Source of the DNA: Nitzschia sp. DOCU1
Lineage: Eukaryota > Bacillariophyta > Bacillariophyceae > Bacillariales > Bacillariaceae
Length of the DNA stretch: 64,000 nt
Direction: 5' to 3'
NCBI GenBank assembly: GCA_951394045.1
Contig: OX595993.1
Location: 2,170,001-2,234,000, forward strand
The stretch's first letter is position 1. Each line of letters begins with the position of its first letter. The translations under genes and the position numbers were made by a program. Below, piece after piece: positions 40,174 to 50,541 of the stretch. The notes beneath the pieces were generated by a model. The model had not been told where the DNA came from. It worked only from the letters and a program-made list of their open reading frames with translations, and did no database searches.

Positions 40174-41892
40174 ATGAAATTCTGCGAATTCGTTCAGAAT
40201 CGGCGGCGGCGGCACGCACTGAATGTCGCTGGGTTCATCCTGATAGCCGTTTGGATACTCTCGGTGGATGAAATTATATTGAAGCAGTATTCGTGGTCAA
40301 ACGATCGAAAGTTTCTGACGTTCCATCCTACCACGGCACCATCGCCTAGGTGGAATGCGTCGCAGCTCGACGAGCACTTTGACAATCTGACAACTTTTAA
40401 CGACGCTGAACTCCTCCAGGTTTTGCCCAAACCATTGCTAAACAGTGTTGAGCTGTATAATCGGGACGCCTGGCATCGATTGCGAGAGCTGCTGGGGTTT
40501 GAGAGTACTTCATCCGTATCGATCAGAAAGAATTCTACAACCATTTGTTTCAGTGGAGGTTCAACGACCGCAGGCGGTGGGGCGGGGTATTCTCGTTACG
40601 ATGTGTCATTTGGAGCATTCGTGAACTTCACACAAAAGAAGAGAGAAAACAGAAATGTTCAAATTGTGAATCGTGGGCATGGGGCCAGAGGAGGTGCCCA
40701 TACGGCGTATCTCTTGCCTAATTTTATACCTGCCGACACGGATATTTTGGTCTGGGAATTCTCTCAAAATGATGCTGGGGATTGTCGGGACATACAGAAA
40801 GAGCTTACAACTTGGCTTGACCATGTGAAACACTACTTTGCAAACCCACCGGTTGTGTTGCTAGTGTACGTTTGGACGCCTCCGTTCAGGATGACGGGTG
40901 ATCCACCGGAAATTCTCAACCTAGTGTTTGACTGCCACCGTCGGATCGGGGCTGCATACGATTTTGTGGCTGGGAGTGTGCATATGGGAATCTATGTCAG
41001 AAGCCTTGGGCTCGATTTTGATACCGCAAAGGAACGATTTCTTGCCGACGCGCATCACCCAAATCCAATGGGACACCGGCTCATGGCGTTTCTGCTTTGG
41101 GATCTCGTCACGGATGAGGAACGGGGTGTTGTCAATATAAAGGCCCCGTCCCGACGAGAAGAACTGCGCTGGAATTGTAAGGAAGACTCGGAAGGAAAGA
41201 AGCGCATTTTAGATATCGCCAACCATCAGTTCGCGTTTGCGTCGTGGACGAGCGAAACCCCTCAAAATGAAGAACACCAAAACGGAATGATGTATGCAAG
41301 ACTCATGACTGAGTTGGCGTCGGGAACTTCATCCGAAAAGAACATGACAACCATACTCCATGGTAAGGCCGTAGATTACAGGAAAGACCGCAAGTTCTCG
41401 GTTGTTTTGCCTTGTTGCAATGCAAAAGAGCGCATTGTTTTTGATGTGCCGGGGGCGGACGAGACCGGTACCAAGCGCGGGACAATGGACCTGACCGCTA
41501 CCGTTGAAGGGACTGGATCATTTATATCCGCAATACTATTCCGAAGTCCCGAAATCTCCGAACTGGTAGATGTTGATTGGCACCCTTATGTAGATCTCGA
41601 GCTCTGGCAGAGTTCCGTCATGATTTCCTTTTTGGATCCTCAAGGTGAGACTATGTTTCACAACAGCATTCGCAATGTCGGCAGTGCAAACACCTCCATG
41701 GAACCTGAATGGGTGGTGTTTGATCTACGAGGCGGCGAATATTGTCGATTAACGTACATGACCTATAGTACCTGGCTGCTGTTACCAAAAGAACGAGCAC
41801 TGGTTTCGAGAATCGACGTTTGCAACAAGAATGAACAGTGCGGCAAGGAAGGAAACCGAGATATATCACTCATCCAGTTGGTGCTTTTCTGA
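40174..41892 (+). CDS. SGNH-hydrolase-like type II membrane protein, copy 3
   Basis: The protein has 572 residues from the ATG at 40174 (MKFCEFVQNRRRRHALNV). Signal anchor VAGFILIAVWILSVDEI. The SGNH blocks are intact: ICFSGGSTTAGGG (Ser ~130), VNRGHGARGGAH, LVWEFSQND and ADAHHPNPMGH (Asp/His ~292-295). The middle is close to copy 1 (GDCRDIQKELTTWLDHVKHY), while the last ~130 residues diverge from both other copies (SPEISELVDVDWHPYVDLEL; MFHNSIRNVGSANTSMEPEW). It is the last gene of the array. Confidence 0.85.
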   Translation: MKFCEFVQNRRRRHALNVAGFILIAVWILSVDEIILKQYSWSNDRKFLTFHPTTAPSPRWNASQLDEHFDNLTTFNDAELLQVLPKPLLNSVELYNRDAWHRLRELLGFESTSSVSIRKNSTTICFSGGSTTAGGGAGYSRYDVSFGAFVNFTQKKRENRNVQIVNRGHGARGGAHTAYLLPNFIPADTDILVWEFSQNDAGDCRDIQKELTTWLDHVKHYFANPPVVLLVYVWTPPFRMTGDPPEILNLVFDCHRRIGAAYDFVAGSVHMGIYVRSLGLDFDTAKERFLADAHHPNPMGHRLMAFLLWDLVTDEERGVVNIKAPSRREELRWNCKEDSEGKKRILDIANHQFAFASWTSETPQNEEHQNGMMYARLMTELASGTSSEKNMTTILHGKAVDYRKDRKFSVVLPCCNAKERIVFDVPGADETGTKRGTMDLTATVEGTGSFISAILFRSPEISELVDVDWHPYVDLELWQSSVMISFLDPQGETMFHNSIRNVGSANTSMEPEWVVFDLRGGEYCRLTYMTYSTWLLLPKERALVSRIDVCNKNEQCGKEGNRDISLIQLVLF

Positions 41893-42290
41893 ACGGCAAC
41901 CAGGCGACTGAGAACAGTTCGAGTTTGACGAGGAGATGGCCATCGTCGATTTGTTCTGGCCCGAAAGTACTCTAGTACAACGACGCATTCGACGAGTATG
42001 CAAAACGACTGGACGCCGCAAGTGTACTCGTACGCCTGTGTCAAACTAAAATGCTCTCCCTTGCCTTAGTCTTTGTACTTATCATAGTAATATGCAAAAC
42101 CATAGACCCCGAATTGTAGCTGGCTGTCCCAATTCTAAAGCTACTAGCTAGCTAGTAACTGGAAGTCATTTCTCTCTCCGACCGCGCGAAGTGCCTTCGA
42201 CGTCAGCATCCCAAGAGAGGCCGGCGCGCCCCAAGGCAATCTTACCAGGTATCCTCTTCCACGTGTCGTCATGTCGGAGTTCTCACTTTT

Positions 42291-42421
42291 TTATAAACCG
42301 TTTCGCTTGCGAGCGAGGACACGCTCTCCGAGAATGCGCCACACGCGTCCATAACACGAGCTATTGCGTGGGGCGCATTTTCAAAAAAAGTGTCCTCGCT
42401 CGCAAGCGAAAGGGTTTATGG
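42291..42421. repeat. 131-bp near-perfect foldback hairpin (MITE-like)
   Basis: The outer arms 42291-42322 and 42390-42421 match at 29 of 32 positions (core TTTCGCTTGCGAGCGAGGAC). An inner pair around AATGCGCC...GGCGCATT pairs at about 15 of 17. The loop is ~20 nt. It lies in the 0.7-kb gap after the SGNH array; the rest of the gap (41893-42611) holds nothing else I recognise. Confidence 0.8.
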
Positions 42422-42611
42422 GTGACCGGGTGGGCCATCAACCAAAAACTCACCATGATGACGACTCTTTGATGCGGTTGTCAAGAAAATCCTTTTCCAT
42501 CAAGGATACTTGCCCCGCCTCATTCGTGAGAAGGAAAAGGGTGTCATGCACAACTTCCAGCCATGGTGATTCCCATTTTCATCAAGACACTCTCAACAAA
42601 TTTGCTTGCTC

Positions 42612-43205
42612 ATGAATGATGAAACCTTGTCGTATACGGCAGTGGCTACGCCAAACGCCACAACGTTTCTTCTCGTAGTTCATCAAAGGCTAGATGAGGC
42701 AGTGGCTCGAGTGGTTGGCTTTTTGGAGCGCATCCTGAACGATGACAATGATGAATCTGCTGCCTTTGCTGTGGATGAAATGTGTGGAAAGCAAGCCTCA
42801 ACCATTGTTCGTCTTGTGACTCGTCAAGAATTCTTGTACGCCTGGCACGATTTGCAGCGTTTGGACCATGGAAACGAACGCTTCCAGTTGAATCCAGAAC
42901 AGTTGCAGGTCTTGTTTGTGGATCTCGTGGTAGATGCCTTTGCGGATCTACGGGAACAACGCCGGGAAGAAATGGCGTCCAGCCCAGATGTGTCAGATCT
43001 AGATCGAATCGTCGAGTGTCTGCAATCGGGCATGGACCTTTTGAGTGAAAATCGTTCGGAAGAGTCCCAGGAAGACTTGCGGATGCTTTTCTTTGATTTC
43101 AACAATGATGGCAGGATCCATGGATCATCGTCGAGAGCAAGTTCCTTCTCTTCTACCGGCAATCTACGTGCATCGGTATTGGAAGAACCTTTTCCCGACT
43201 ACTAG
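42612..43205 (+). CDS. Hypothetical helical acidic protein
   Basis: The protein has 197 residues from the ATG at 42612 (MNDETLSYTAVATPNATTFL). The N-terminal ~120 residues look helical (HQRLDEAVARVVGFLERILN, QLQVLFVDLVVDAFADLREQ). Near the end, FFDFNNDGRIHGSS resembles one EF-hand loop (D-x-N-x-D-G) but without the full helix pair. The tail is Ser-rich and acidic. No signal peptide; no family recognised. Confidence 0.6.
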   Translation: MNDETLSYTAVATPNATTFLLVVHQRLDEAVARVVGFLERILNDDNDESAAFAVDEMCGKQASTIVRLVTRQEFLYAWHDLQRLDHGNERFQLNPEQLQVLFVDLVVDAFADLREQRREEMASSPDVSDLDRIVECLQSGMDLLSENRSEESQEDLRMLFFDFNNDGRIHGSSSRASSFSSTGNLRASVLEEPFPDY

Positions 43206-44462
43206 AAAGGATGTTTTTCAGCGGTCTGCACAGTCATGGATATCATGAAACGGATACACAAGAGATCATCCAGCTCGTGAAAGGATACACATTGTCTAGT
43301 TTTTTTCATTCCAATCCAAGGTCCATTTCCACATCGACTCTTGTCTACCCATCCCCGAACGCGCATTCTCAGACAAAATGGTATAGGGCTATCGAATAAC
43401 TGCACACGAGCAATGTAACTAAATACATGATTCCCTTCCACTCCTTTTAACAAGCTAGCTAGCTATCTTGATGATAACATGCACTCGTATAGACTTCTTC
43501 TATCACAGCACTTTGATGCTGAGAACGGGAGATCCAGAGTCGAGAGTTGCTGTGCGATTGCTAGTAGTAGAATGATAGCGCCAGACAAGGGTTGCCTAGT
43601 ATATATAGTATTTTCCTTGCTCATGAGGGTTCAATGAAAAGGCAAAAGGTCTGGAATAGCGACACCGGATGATGTTGCTCACAGAAAAATACTTCGTGCT
43701 ACTGAGACGTTGACAGCCTCGTACAGTAGTCCACGTTTCTCCACTCCTAAAAGTGCCACCGAAACGCCGGGAGTATTGGATTTGGATTGTTAGAGCTTGT
43801 GGTGGGACTGTCTCGAATAGTTCTGTAATCATACGTAATCATTGAGTTAGTTAGTTAGTAGTACTATACGCTGGTAGGTGGTTTGACACGGTTGTTGCCT
43901 TTCCTCGCATCATTGCGGGATGAGCAGCTGCGCGCTGTCTTCCGCCAAAGCACGGTATAATGACTGGCTTTTGATGTGGACGTTGATAGAAGGGCAGTTC
44001 TCGTTACCCTGGAACTGTCACAGTTACGTTTGGTAGCAGTTGATCCGGAGCGGCTGCGGTCTAGCCGGTGCCAACCTCCTCATGTCGTTAGTCGCATCGT
44101 CGTTCCCGGCATAACCGAGGTACAAGTATCACAATCTCCAATACCCTTTTCGGCATGAGGGATTATTCGGGAGCCTGATGTACTGCGGTGAATTGTATAG
44201 GTAGTCATCGATCCTTGTCACGTAAAGTCAATGGAAGGAGCTAGGAGACCGGTGGGTTGTTGTGTACGTCACTGACGGTTCATCCATTCGACCATTGCAG
44301 CGGGATTCCATGCTATACGCGTCCTTCCAATCATTGATTATCGTCACCTGAGGAATCGCTAGTCTAGTCCAACCGTATCTCCATTCAAAGACCCCTGAGA
44401 TACGATCCAAGATTCGTCCTTTCGGCAATCATTCGATCGAGCCTGCGACCATTATAAGAATG
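43206..44462. other. Gene-free stretch
   Basis: No supported gene; the open frames have no protein-like composition. Confidence 0.4.
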
Positions 44463-45288
44463 CTATGTCAAATTCCGTGCCTCCTTCCAAAAGGCCAAAC
44501 AATATTGAGCTCGAACGTCTGGATATGACTTGGTTTGATACGAAAGAAGGGGTCTAGACGCAGCAGTAGAGGGAGAGAATGAGGATAACTCCCAATATGC
44601 TGATGACGACGATGTCTTGAATGTTTCCGATGTAGAGCTACCCGTTGCCGAGGAAACGGAAGTAGTAGAACGCCGTAGATATGGATTCTTGATGGTAGCA
44701 GTAGTAGGAGTCCTGGACCAAGACTGCTGCGACGAAGGTGGGGTTGACATTCTGCGGGGCAACTTGTGGCTCGTCGGGCGCCATGGGAATTTCAGAGGAA
44801 ACCTGGCGTTTATATCGGCATTTCTGTTGCTGTTATCATTCTCATCGTCTGAGAATTCGGCATGCTGTCATTATCATCTTGATTATCGTCCTTTGAAGGA
44901 AGCGCTGCAGCTTCTCCTGGTGATGGTGGCGACGAAGCCTTGTGCTGGTTCCTGCAACGAGCCGCGGACCGAGCTAACGCCGGTACAACGACGCTACCAT
45001 CCGCCTTTTTCAAGGGCGCGAACAACCCGTCCCTGGTTTTGGACTGATGTCCGCTGGTCTTGGTGCAGCAGGTTTGTCTTCCAGAATGTTCGTGCCGGAG
45101 AGCGAGGCAAAGAGACCTCTTGTCGAAGGGGGCTCACGAGGACGAGTAGCCTTGGTTCGCGTACTTGTCGGCAACTCATGGCTGTCGCCTTGGACCGTAC
45201 TCTTTTTGTCTACCAATGAAGTCATACTTGAACTCCAACATTGAGCCTGAAGAAACATGATTAGAACGCCGTCAGAATTCGAATAAAG
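44463..45288 (-). pseudogene. Possible decayed Ser/Pro-rich gene
   Basis: Three minus-strand open frames follow each other in three different phases, each ending near where the next opens: 45288-45010 (STRTKATRPREPPSTRGLFA), 45025-44810 (HKASSPPSPGEAAALPSKDD) and ~44810-44463 (MSTPPSSQQSWSRTPTTATI). The composition is continuous Ser/Thr/Pro/Arg across the breaks. This may be one gene with two frameshifts, or chance in a biased region. No domain recognised. Confidence 0.3.
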
Positions 45289-45667
45289 CAACTTGTGAAA
45301 CCAGATTCATCCATCGGTGCTATCGAAAGCGTCACATTTGAACCTATCAGAATGTATTCGGGTGCTGTCCCGATGCAACATTTGTGTCCCGATGTACGCC
45401 AGGGTGAGAAAGGGATTGATAGTTGTCGAGGAATCCGAGATGAAACAAGAATGAAACGCTGCAACATGAATTGGCAAGTTGGGCATGATGCGTGACATTT
45501 GCCAAATCGTATTGCGATCCATCACCCCCCCTGAATACCATGCTATCAGCACGCGTCCTCGCCGCTGAGATTCTGCATCATTCGTCCGTAAGGCCATATT
45601 GCCGTAAAATATGCATTGCATCTTAATACACCCACGAGCATTTCATGTAGACGGATGAGATTTCCTC

Positions 45668-46033
45668 CTAATAAACAAGGACCCGACCTCTTGATTTCCA
45701 TTCGGGAAGGAGTTTTGTGGACATTTCCTTGGAATCGACGCGGAAGAATTGGCAGCCATGATCAAAGTGAAACGTGTCATCGATGGAGTGCGTTTCGACG
45801 TCATCGTCGGGTAAGACAGAGCCATTGCTGGCCCTCACGGAACGGTGGGACGCCCTGCCACCCGGACCTCTGCGGCCTTGATCAACGACGACGACATTTT
45901 CAAAATGGCCCGAAAGTTCTGATGCTGCGCAACACCCGGCTATACCAGCACCCACAACAGTGACTGATGATTTGTGGGAAGGCATCTGTAGTGAAGCCCA
46001 AATTGAAGAAAATAGGTTGCCCCCCGCCCGCAT
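45668..46033 (-). pseudogene. N-terminal fragment of a renalase-like FAD amine oxidoreductase
   Basis: 121 residues. The Rossmann FAD-binding motif TVVGAGIAGCCAASELSG, the second-strand DQGRRGPGGRASHR and FDHGCQFFRVDSKEM...LPEWKSRG match the start of plant and bacterial renalase-like FAD/NAD(P)-binding oxidoreductases. These are normally over 300 residues. Here the frame stops just after GRVLVY with no visible continuation or splice site, so the substrate-binding part is gone. It is probably a truncated gene remnant. Confidence 0.7.
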
Positions 46034-46544
46034 GGCAATGATGACGCCTCTACTAGAGGGGTATGTCGCTCATCATCGTCCTCTTTTATGCTCTCGCGGA
46101 GCAGGGATGAGCGATGCTGATGAATAATGTTGAATGATGCAGTGCATCATCAGATAGAGCAGTAGGACGGACTCGCTCGAAGCAAAATTGCTGCCGAGCC
46201 CGCCTGGCCGCAGCCGGCTGGCTGGGTCAAAGAAGTCAATATATTGAATACTGTATGTGGTCATTGAAAGATGGGCCTGCGCGCACACGTTAAAGCGAAG
46301 GAACGTTTCATCAAAAATGAAAGCAAGAGCGCATCTCGACGAAAAACCGATGACCCATGCAAAAATGCCTCTTCAATGCTTGCACAATGACAATGGTGGG
46401 ATAGTAAAAAGGGACACAGCAATCAACATGTTTGAGAGAACGATGATGATGATGATGATGAAAAAGATAGCTAGCGTGGACTTGGATGGAGGCACATACA
46501 ATCGGCGACCATAAAAACCGCGGAGTGTTTCACGATGGATGAAT
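46034..46544. other. Gene-free stretch
   Basis: No gene seen; contains a short GATGATGAT run at ~46442. Confidence 0.4.
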
Positions 46545-47214
46545 GTGGATGACTTTTCAGCAACCGTGGGGGCTCATCGTGGGAACTCCTTGCCTTGGAG
46601 GAAGGAAAGCCCAAGAAAAAAATCACTTTTTCACTCAATCGAGGTCACTTTTCTGAGAAAGGAGCACTCTGCGTCGCTCCTTTCTTCATCATCGTCGTGA
46701 ACTTCATGATGATGATGACGATGACAGTTCTTCGGCAGCGCCACCGGCTGCTGTCGCAGGAAAGTCGGCATTGCATGAGTGGTGGAGATGACGTCCTGGG
46801 GTCCCCATGGGTGGGATCCTAAAAGCTTCCGTTGGCAGCACGCCGGGATCGATCCTTGCTCGTGTTCTGTCTTTTGTTTCTCTCTTTCTTTTCAACAGAT
46901 CTGTGGATTGTTGTGGTGGCGGCAGTCCAGGTCGTGTCGATATTTCCTGGGGTCCCCGTGGGTGGGACCCTAAAAGCTATCGTATCATCCTCCCACGGTT
47001 TCGTGGCATGGGGCGGTAGCACGCCGGGAAAGATCGGTTGATTGTCGACAGAGGCGCTTTGATACGAAGCTACTTTGTTGGCCGGATCTGTTGTAGGAAA
47101 GTTGAGTCCTCTCTTTGTTTTGCAGGTTGGTTGCGGTGTGGGTGGGGGTCTGATTGTGCATGTCTTCGGTTGGTAAGTGCGCATTTTATGGTGTCGTATT
47201 TCATATTTTCTCCC

Positions 47215-47955
47215 GCTGTGCTACTTATAACCCTGTTTCTTTCCTCCTTTTGCAGGCGTCTGGCGTTGTTCTACAATACCAACATTTTCCAGAGCAACGA
47301 TCCTGATCCGTCATCTCGACCCCGATTCCGATTCTCCCCGCACACAAACAGCCTGATCAACGCAACCGGTTTGTGGTTCCGGTTTTAAAACGTCCTCCAC
47401 TCGCGTACGTGTCTCGTCGCGGAGAGTTTAAGTGTAACCTGCGCTGGTGCGTGGAGAATTGGAATGGGCTAGGCCGTCGAGTGAAGTGGATTGTTGTCTC
47501 TACCGGGCGGAGCAGCTGTGGCCCACCCCCTCCGAAATCGAACTGCTTTGACGTAGCGGTGGGGCTCAGTAACTTTTTGTGAGAACACAAAAACGAAGCC
47601 AAAAGTTCGATGAATAGATAGATGATAAATCTACCGGTAGTTGCGTTGTAATGACGTTTTCCGTGCTCAATTAAAGCAGTAAAGATTGCAACCACCAGGA
47701 CTAGCTCGTGGAGAAATAGTTGCGTCATTGATCGTGCTGGCTATGAGGAGTAGCCAGCTAGGTTGTATCGTTTCTCTTCTGGCACGATACATAACATATT
47801 ATTGCTCCGAACAAAATACGTTCTAGTCCTACTATTATTTCAAATCGGTTCTTGGCCACGCTTCCGTTTTGCGTATCATATTTTTCTTCGCAAACAGTGG
47901 TCCCGCACTCTTGTGCTTGAATTGGTGATGATCGCTCTCGTCTTCTTCAGCAGGC
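47215..47955. repeat. Repeat A, copy 2
   Basis: Nearly identical to 7340-7982, with an insertion of ~100 nt after GATAAATCTACCGGTAG (~47640). The similarity stops at CTTCAGCAGG in both copies. Confidence 0.8.
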
Positions 47956-48727
47956 TCAGCTTATTTGCCTTGGCGTCATCGTCATACTTTGGATCGCTAC
48001 CGATTGGGTCGGTTCTCGGCGACGTTTCCGCTTCCTTTTGCGCATCATGTACATCACTCTCTACTTTGTCGTCAGGTTCGGCTTGTTCGCTTCGTCGTCG
48101 TACTTTGGATTGCAATCAATTGGGTGGATACATCTCCTCGGAAACTTGAATCATATACCGAAAGGCGACGGGCAAGCACGAACGAACTTTGCTTCCCCGT
48201 CTCCTAACCCCATGTATTCTCCTCGTGGTGCAAAAGAATAGACATTGCCAAGATCCAGCGTGGTATACAATAGAGGGGCCATGATGTTTTTGCCCGAGAC
48301 ACCGTACAGTCGACTGATCCCAAGGTCAGTTGGACCACAGCAACATGGCCGCTCCTTGTTCCAAAGGAATGCGAGCACCCAATAATCGACAGGATCGACG
48401 GTAGCCCGCAATAGACTATTGAAAATCCCTGTTACCTCATGGTCCCCTTCTTTAACTTGCACAAGTTGAGATTGATACGTTTACAGCGCAAAACTGGGTA
48501 ACCTTCAAGTCGGGAGCCTGGGCTGGATTGATCGAAAAACGTAATCATGGATGGATGGGATTCTTGACGGAATGTTGGCAGATTCGAGTTGGCTCGGCCT
48601 TTGGAACGCTGGGAAATCTTGCTGGCAATACTCGACACTAGGAATCTTCACTCACATTTGCCAGAGCCGGCTCAAAACCACCCGAGCCGCCACCCATGAC
48701 GTCCGTTGCAAACAACTGACTCGGTCT
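47956..48727. other. Spacer in composite element 2
   Basis: Minus-strand open frames at 48151-48462 and 48432-48638 encode peptides I cannot assign (for example YGVSGKNIMAPLLYTTLDLG). Part of 47956-48115 repeats the acidic/basic peptide region next to repeat A. Confidence 0.4.
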
Positions 48728-50097
48728 TTATCTTTTAGCATCCTGATGTCTGCCAGAGAATAGTGTGGAGCTACCCCACCAAGTCAAGACATTAGCTCGG
48801 GCCTCTGCACTTGTAGATCGACGGGGCGCCTCGTTCCCGCCTCGTTCCCGCACATTGTTGTTCGCAGCTGGTGGATGATAGACAAAGGTCGATCTCCCAG
48901 CATTGTGTGAAAGTCGTTTGCTCTCAAGCAATTTATCAAGTCCACCATGAATGCTGTCCATGACTTCAATTCCCTTTTTCAGACGTTTTTTTAGCTCTTT
49001 CTCCACATGCTCCATGGTTGGGCGTCGAGAAGCATAATGATGCCACGCAGATTCCACTAGGGTCTTCCATTCTTTTGTCCAAGCAGCCTTGGGTGATGTC
49101 AAAAACAGAGTCAATTGTTCGTCGACAAGTGCATAATTGCTGGTGCTGTTAGCAACGTCCAGACCAGCCGCTGTAACTTGTCCATCGTCACCCCCCCCCG
49201 AAAGGCCTTATCAAATTCATTATTTACCAAAACAGCAGGGCAAAAGAATAACAATCACATTTGGCGTCATATAGTTTGTCTGCTGCGACTTTTGGTGCCA
49301 CTAAATAGCAGAATTCAATCAACAGCAACGGCAAGAGTTAATTTCAAGAACGACGTGGATTTGATACACAAGCATCACGCATGGCTCCTCGGCACTTACT
49401 ATATCGGGGCGAACCACACATGGCTGTCAATTTCCAAGGGCCCTCCGTTCCGTCTTGTGGAATTTCCTTGGCCAAGCCCAGATCAAATTCTGATGTCATC
49501 ACGCTAGTAGAAGAACATTATATGAAAGGAGCGAGCGCTCGAGGCAACAAGAAACAGTTAGACTCGCCCCCAAATGGTTTCTGCCAAAGCGATAGTACAC
49601 ATGGCTGTCAATTTCCAAGGGCCCTCCGTTCCGTCTTGTGGAATTTCCTTGGCCAAGCCCAGATCAAAGATTCTGATGTCATCACGCTAGTAGAAGAACA
49701 TTATATGAAAGGAGCGAGCGCACGAGGCAACAAGAAACAGTTAGACTCGCCCCCAAATGGTTTCTGCCAAAGCGATAGTACTCACAATATCGAATCCAAT
49801 ATTATCCGGCTTCAAATCGCGATGCATAATATCATGCTTATGCAAATGCGCCGACGCCAAATCAAAGGCCGCCCATATTTGATCCACCGTCTGTTGATGC
49901 CGTCGTTTCAAATCTTTGGGGAGTTCTCGTGGCGAGACATTACTACTTTCCAAAATAGCCTCGGCTTCTTGCCGATCTCGTCGGTCGCTACTCCAACAAG
50001 GCTTGAAACATGATTGAAACAGGGATTGCCTTGGCACGAGTCTTCCACTGAGAATATCTCTCCACTTTTGTAGTTTTGTTTCCAAAGTATTCGTCGC
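48728..50097 (-). pseudogene. Protein kinase, 5'-truncated with internal duplication
   Basis: The reading starts in the middle of the kinase domain. LETKLQKWRDILSGRL is followed by ASAHLHKHDIMHRDLKPDNI (HRD loop) and, across a 99-nt intron (49785-49687), DDIRIFDLGLAKEIPQDG (DFG as DLG). After a second copy of the duplicated segment come LTAMCGSPRY, a 99-nt intron (49399-49301) and MAPKVAADKLYDAKCDCYSF. The last part is WKTLVESAWHHYASRRPTME. The N-lobe (P-loop, VAIK Lys) is missing; the break coincides with the edge of repeat B. A 181-183-bp tandem duplication copies the DLG segment plus intron, and the downstream copy has a 2-nt deletion. The join after YSFALLFW is also out of frame near a C run (G on the coding strand) at ~49190. 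It resembles the Tyr-kinase-like Ser/Thr kinases abundant in diatoms. Confidence 0.8.
49417..49780. repeat. 181-183-bp tandem duplication inside the kinase gene
   Basis: The units are 49417-49597 and 49598-49780. They are nearly identical except that the first has AAATTCTG where the second has AAAGATTCTG, plus a single-base change. Each unit spans an exon part and most of the adjoining intron. Confidence 0.9.
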
Positions 50098-50541
50098 CCC
50101 CCTTTCGAGTGAAGCTTCTTGTTAAGGCTTGACCTTACAAAGCCCAGGCCGACCAAATGCCTTGTTCATGATTTCAAAGACTCGTCTTTCTTCAATGACG
50201 CCGGATAAAACTCGGCAGCAATTTGATGTAGTTTGTACAGCAAATGAAAGGGAATACTTGGATAATCATTATGCTCGCAGGCTCATTCCAAATCCAACCA
50301 CAACCCCAATATCAGCCACCTTATTTGGTATTGCCCAGATGAACAATCTAACGTCGTTCCCTTTCGGCAATCCCATGGTTGTTGTGTCCACGCACATGCG
50401 TTGAAAATGGTTGGAAATCATTCTCTCATCCAACCCAAGCCGCAGAGCAATGCATGGTTCAGCAGTTACATTCGACGGGTTGTTTCGCTATCACCGCCAA
50501 ACCTTGATGATTGATGAAACGTTTCCTACTCGTCGACGCAA
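50090..50541. repeat. Repeat B, copy 2
   Basis: Matches 10985-11421. The minus strand reads MCVDTTTMGLPKGNDVRLFI and, in another phase, NDYPSIPFHLLYKLHQIAAE. Length differences between copies are multiples of three. I cannot name the protein. Confidence 0.8.

Larger units (their letters stand above)
46545..50541. mobile_element. Composite repeat element, copy 2 (encloses a kinase fragment)
   Basis: This locus has the same order as 6700-11525: a GAATGTGGAT...CCGTGGGG segment, repeat A, a minus-strand host gene lacking its 5' part, then repeat B. The cargo differs: a protein kinase here, an ABCA transporter there. Internal repeats of GGTCCC[CA]TGGGTGGGA and GCACGCCGGGA occur at ~46799-47035. 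Ends and target-site duplications are not defined. Confidence 0.4.
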
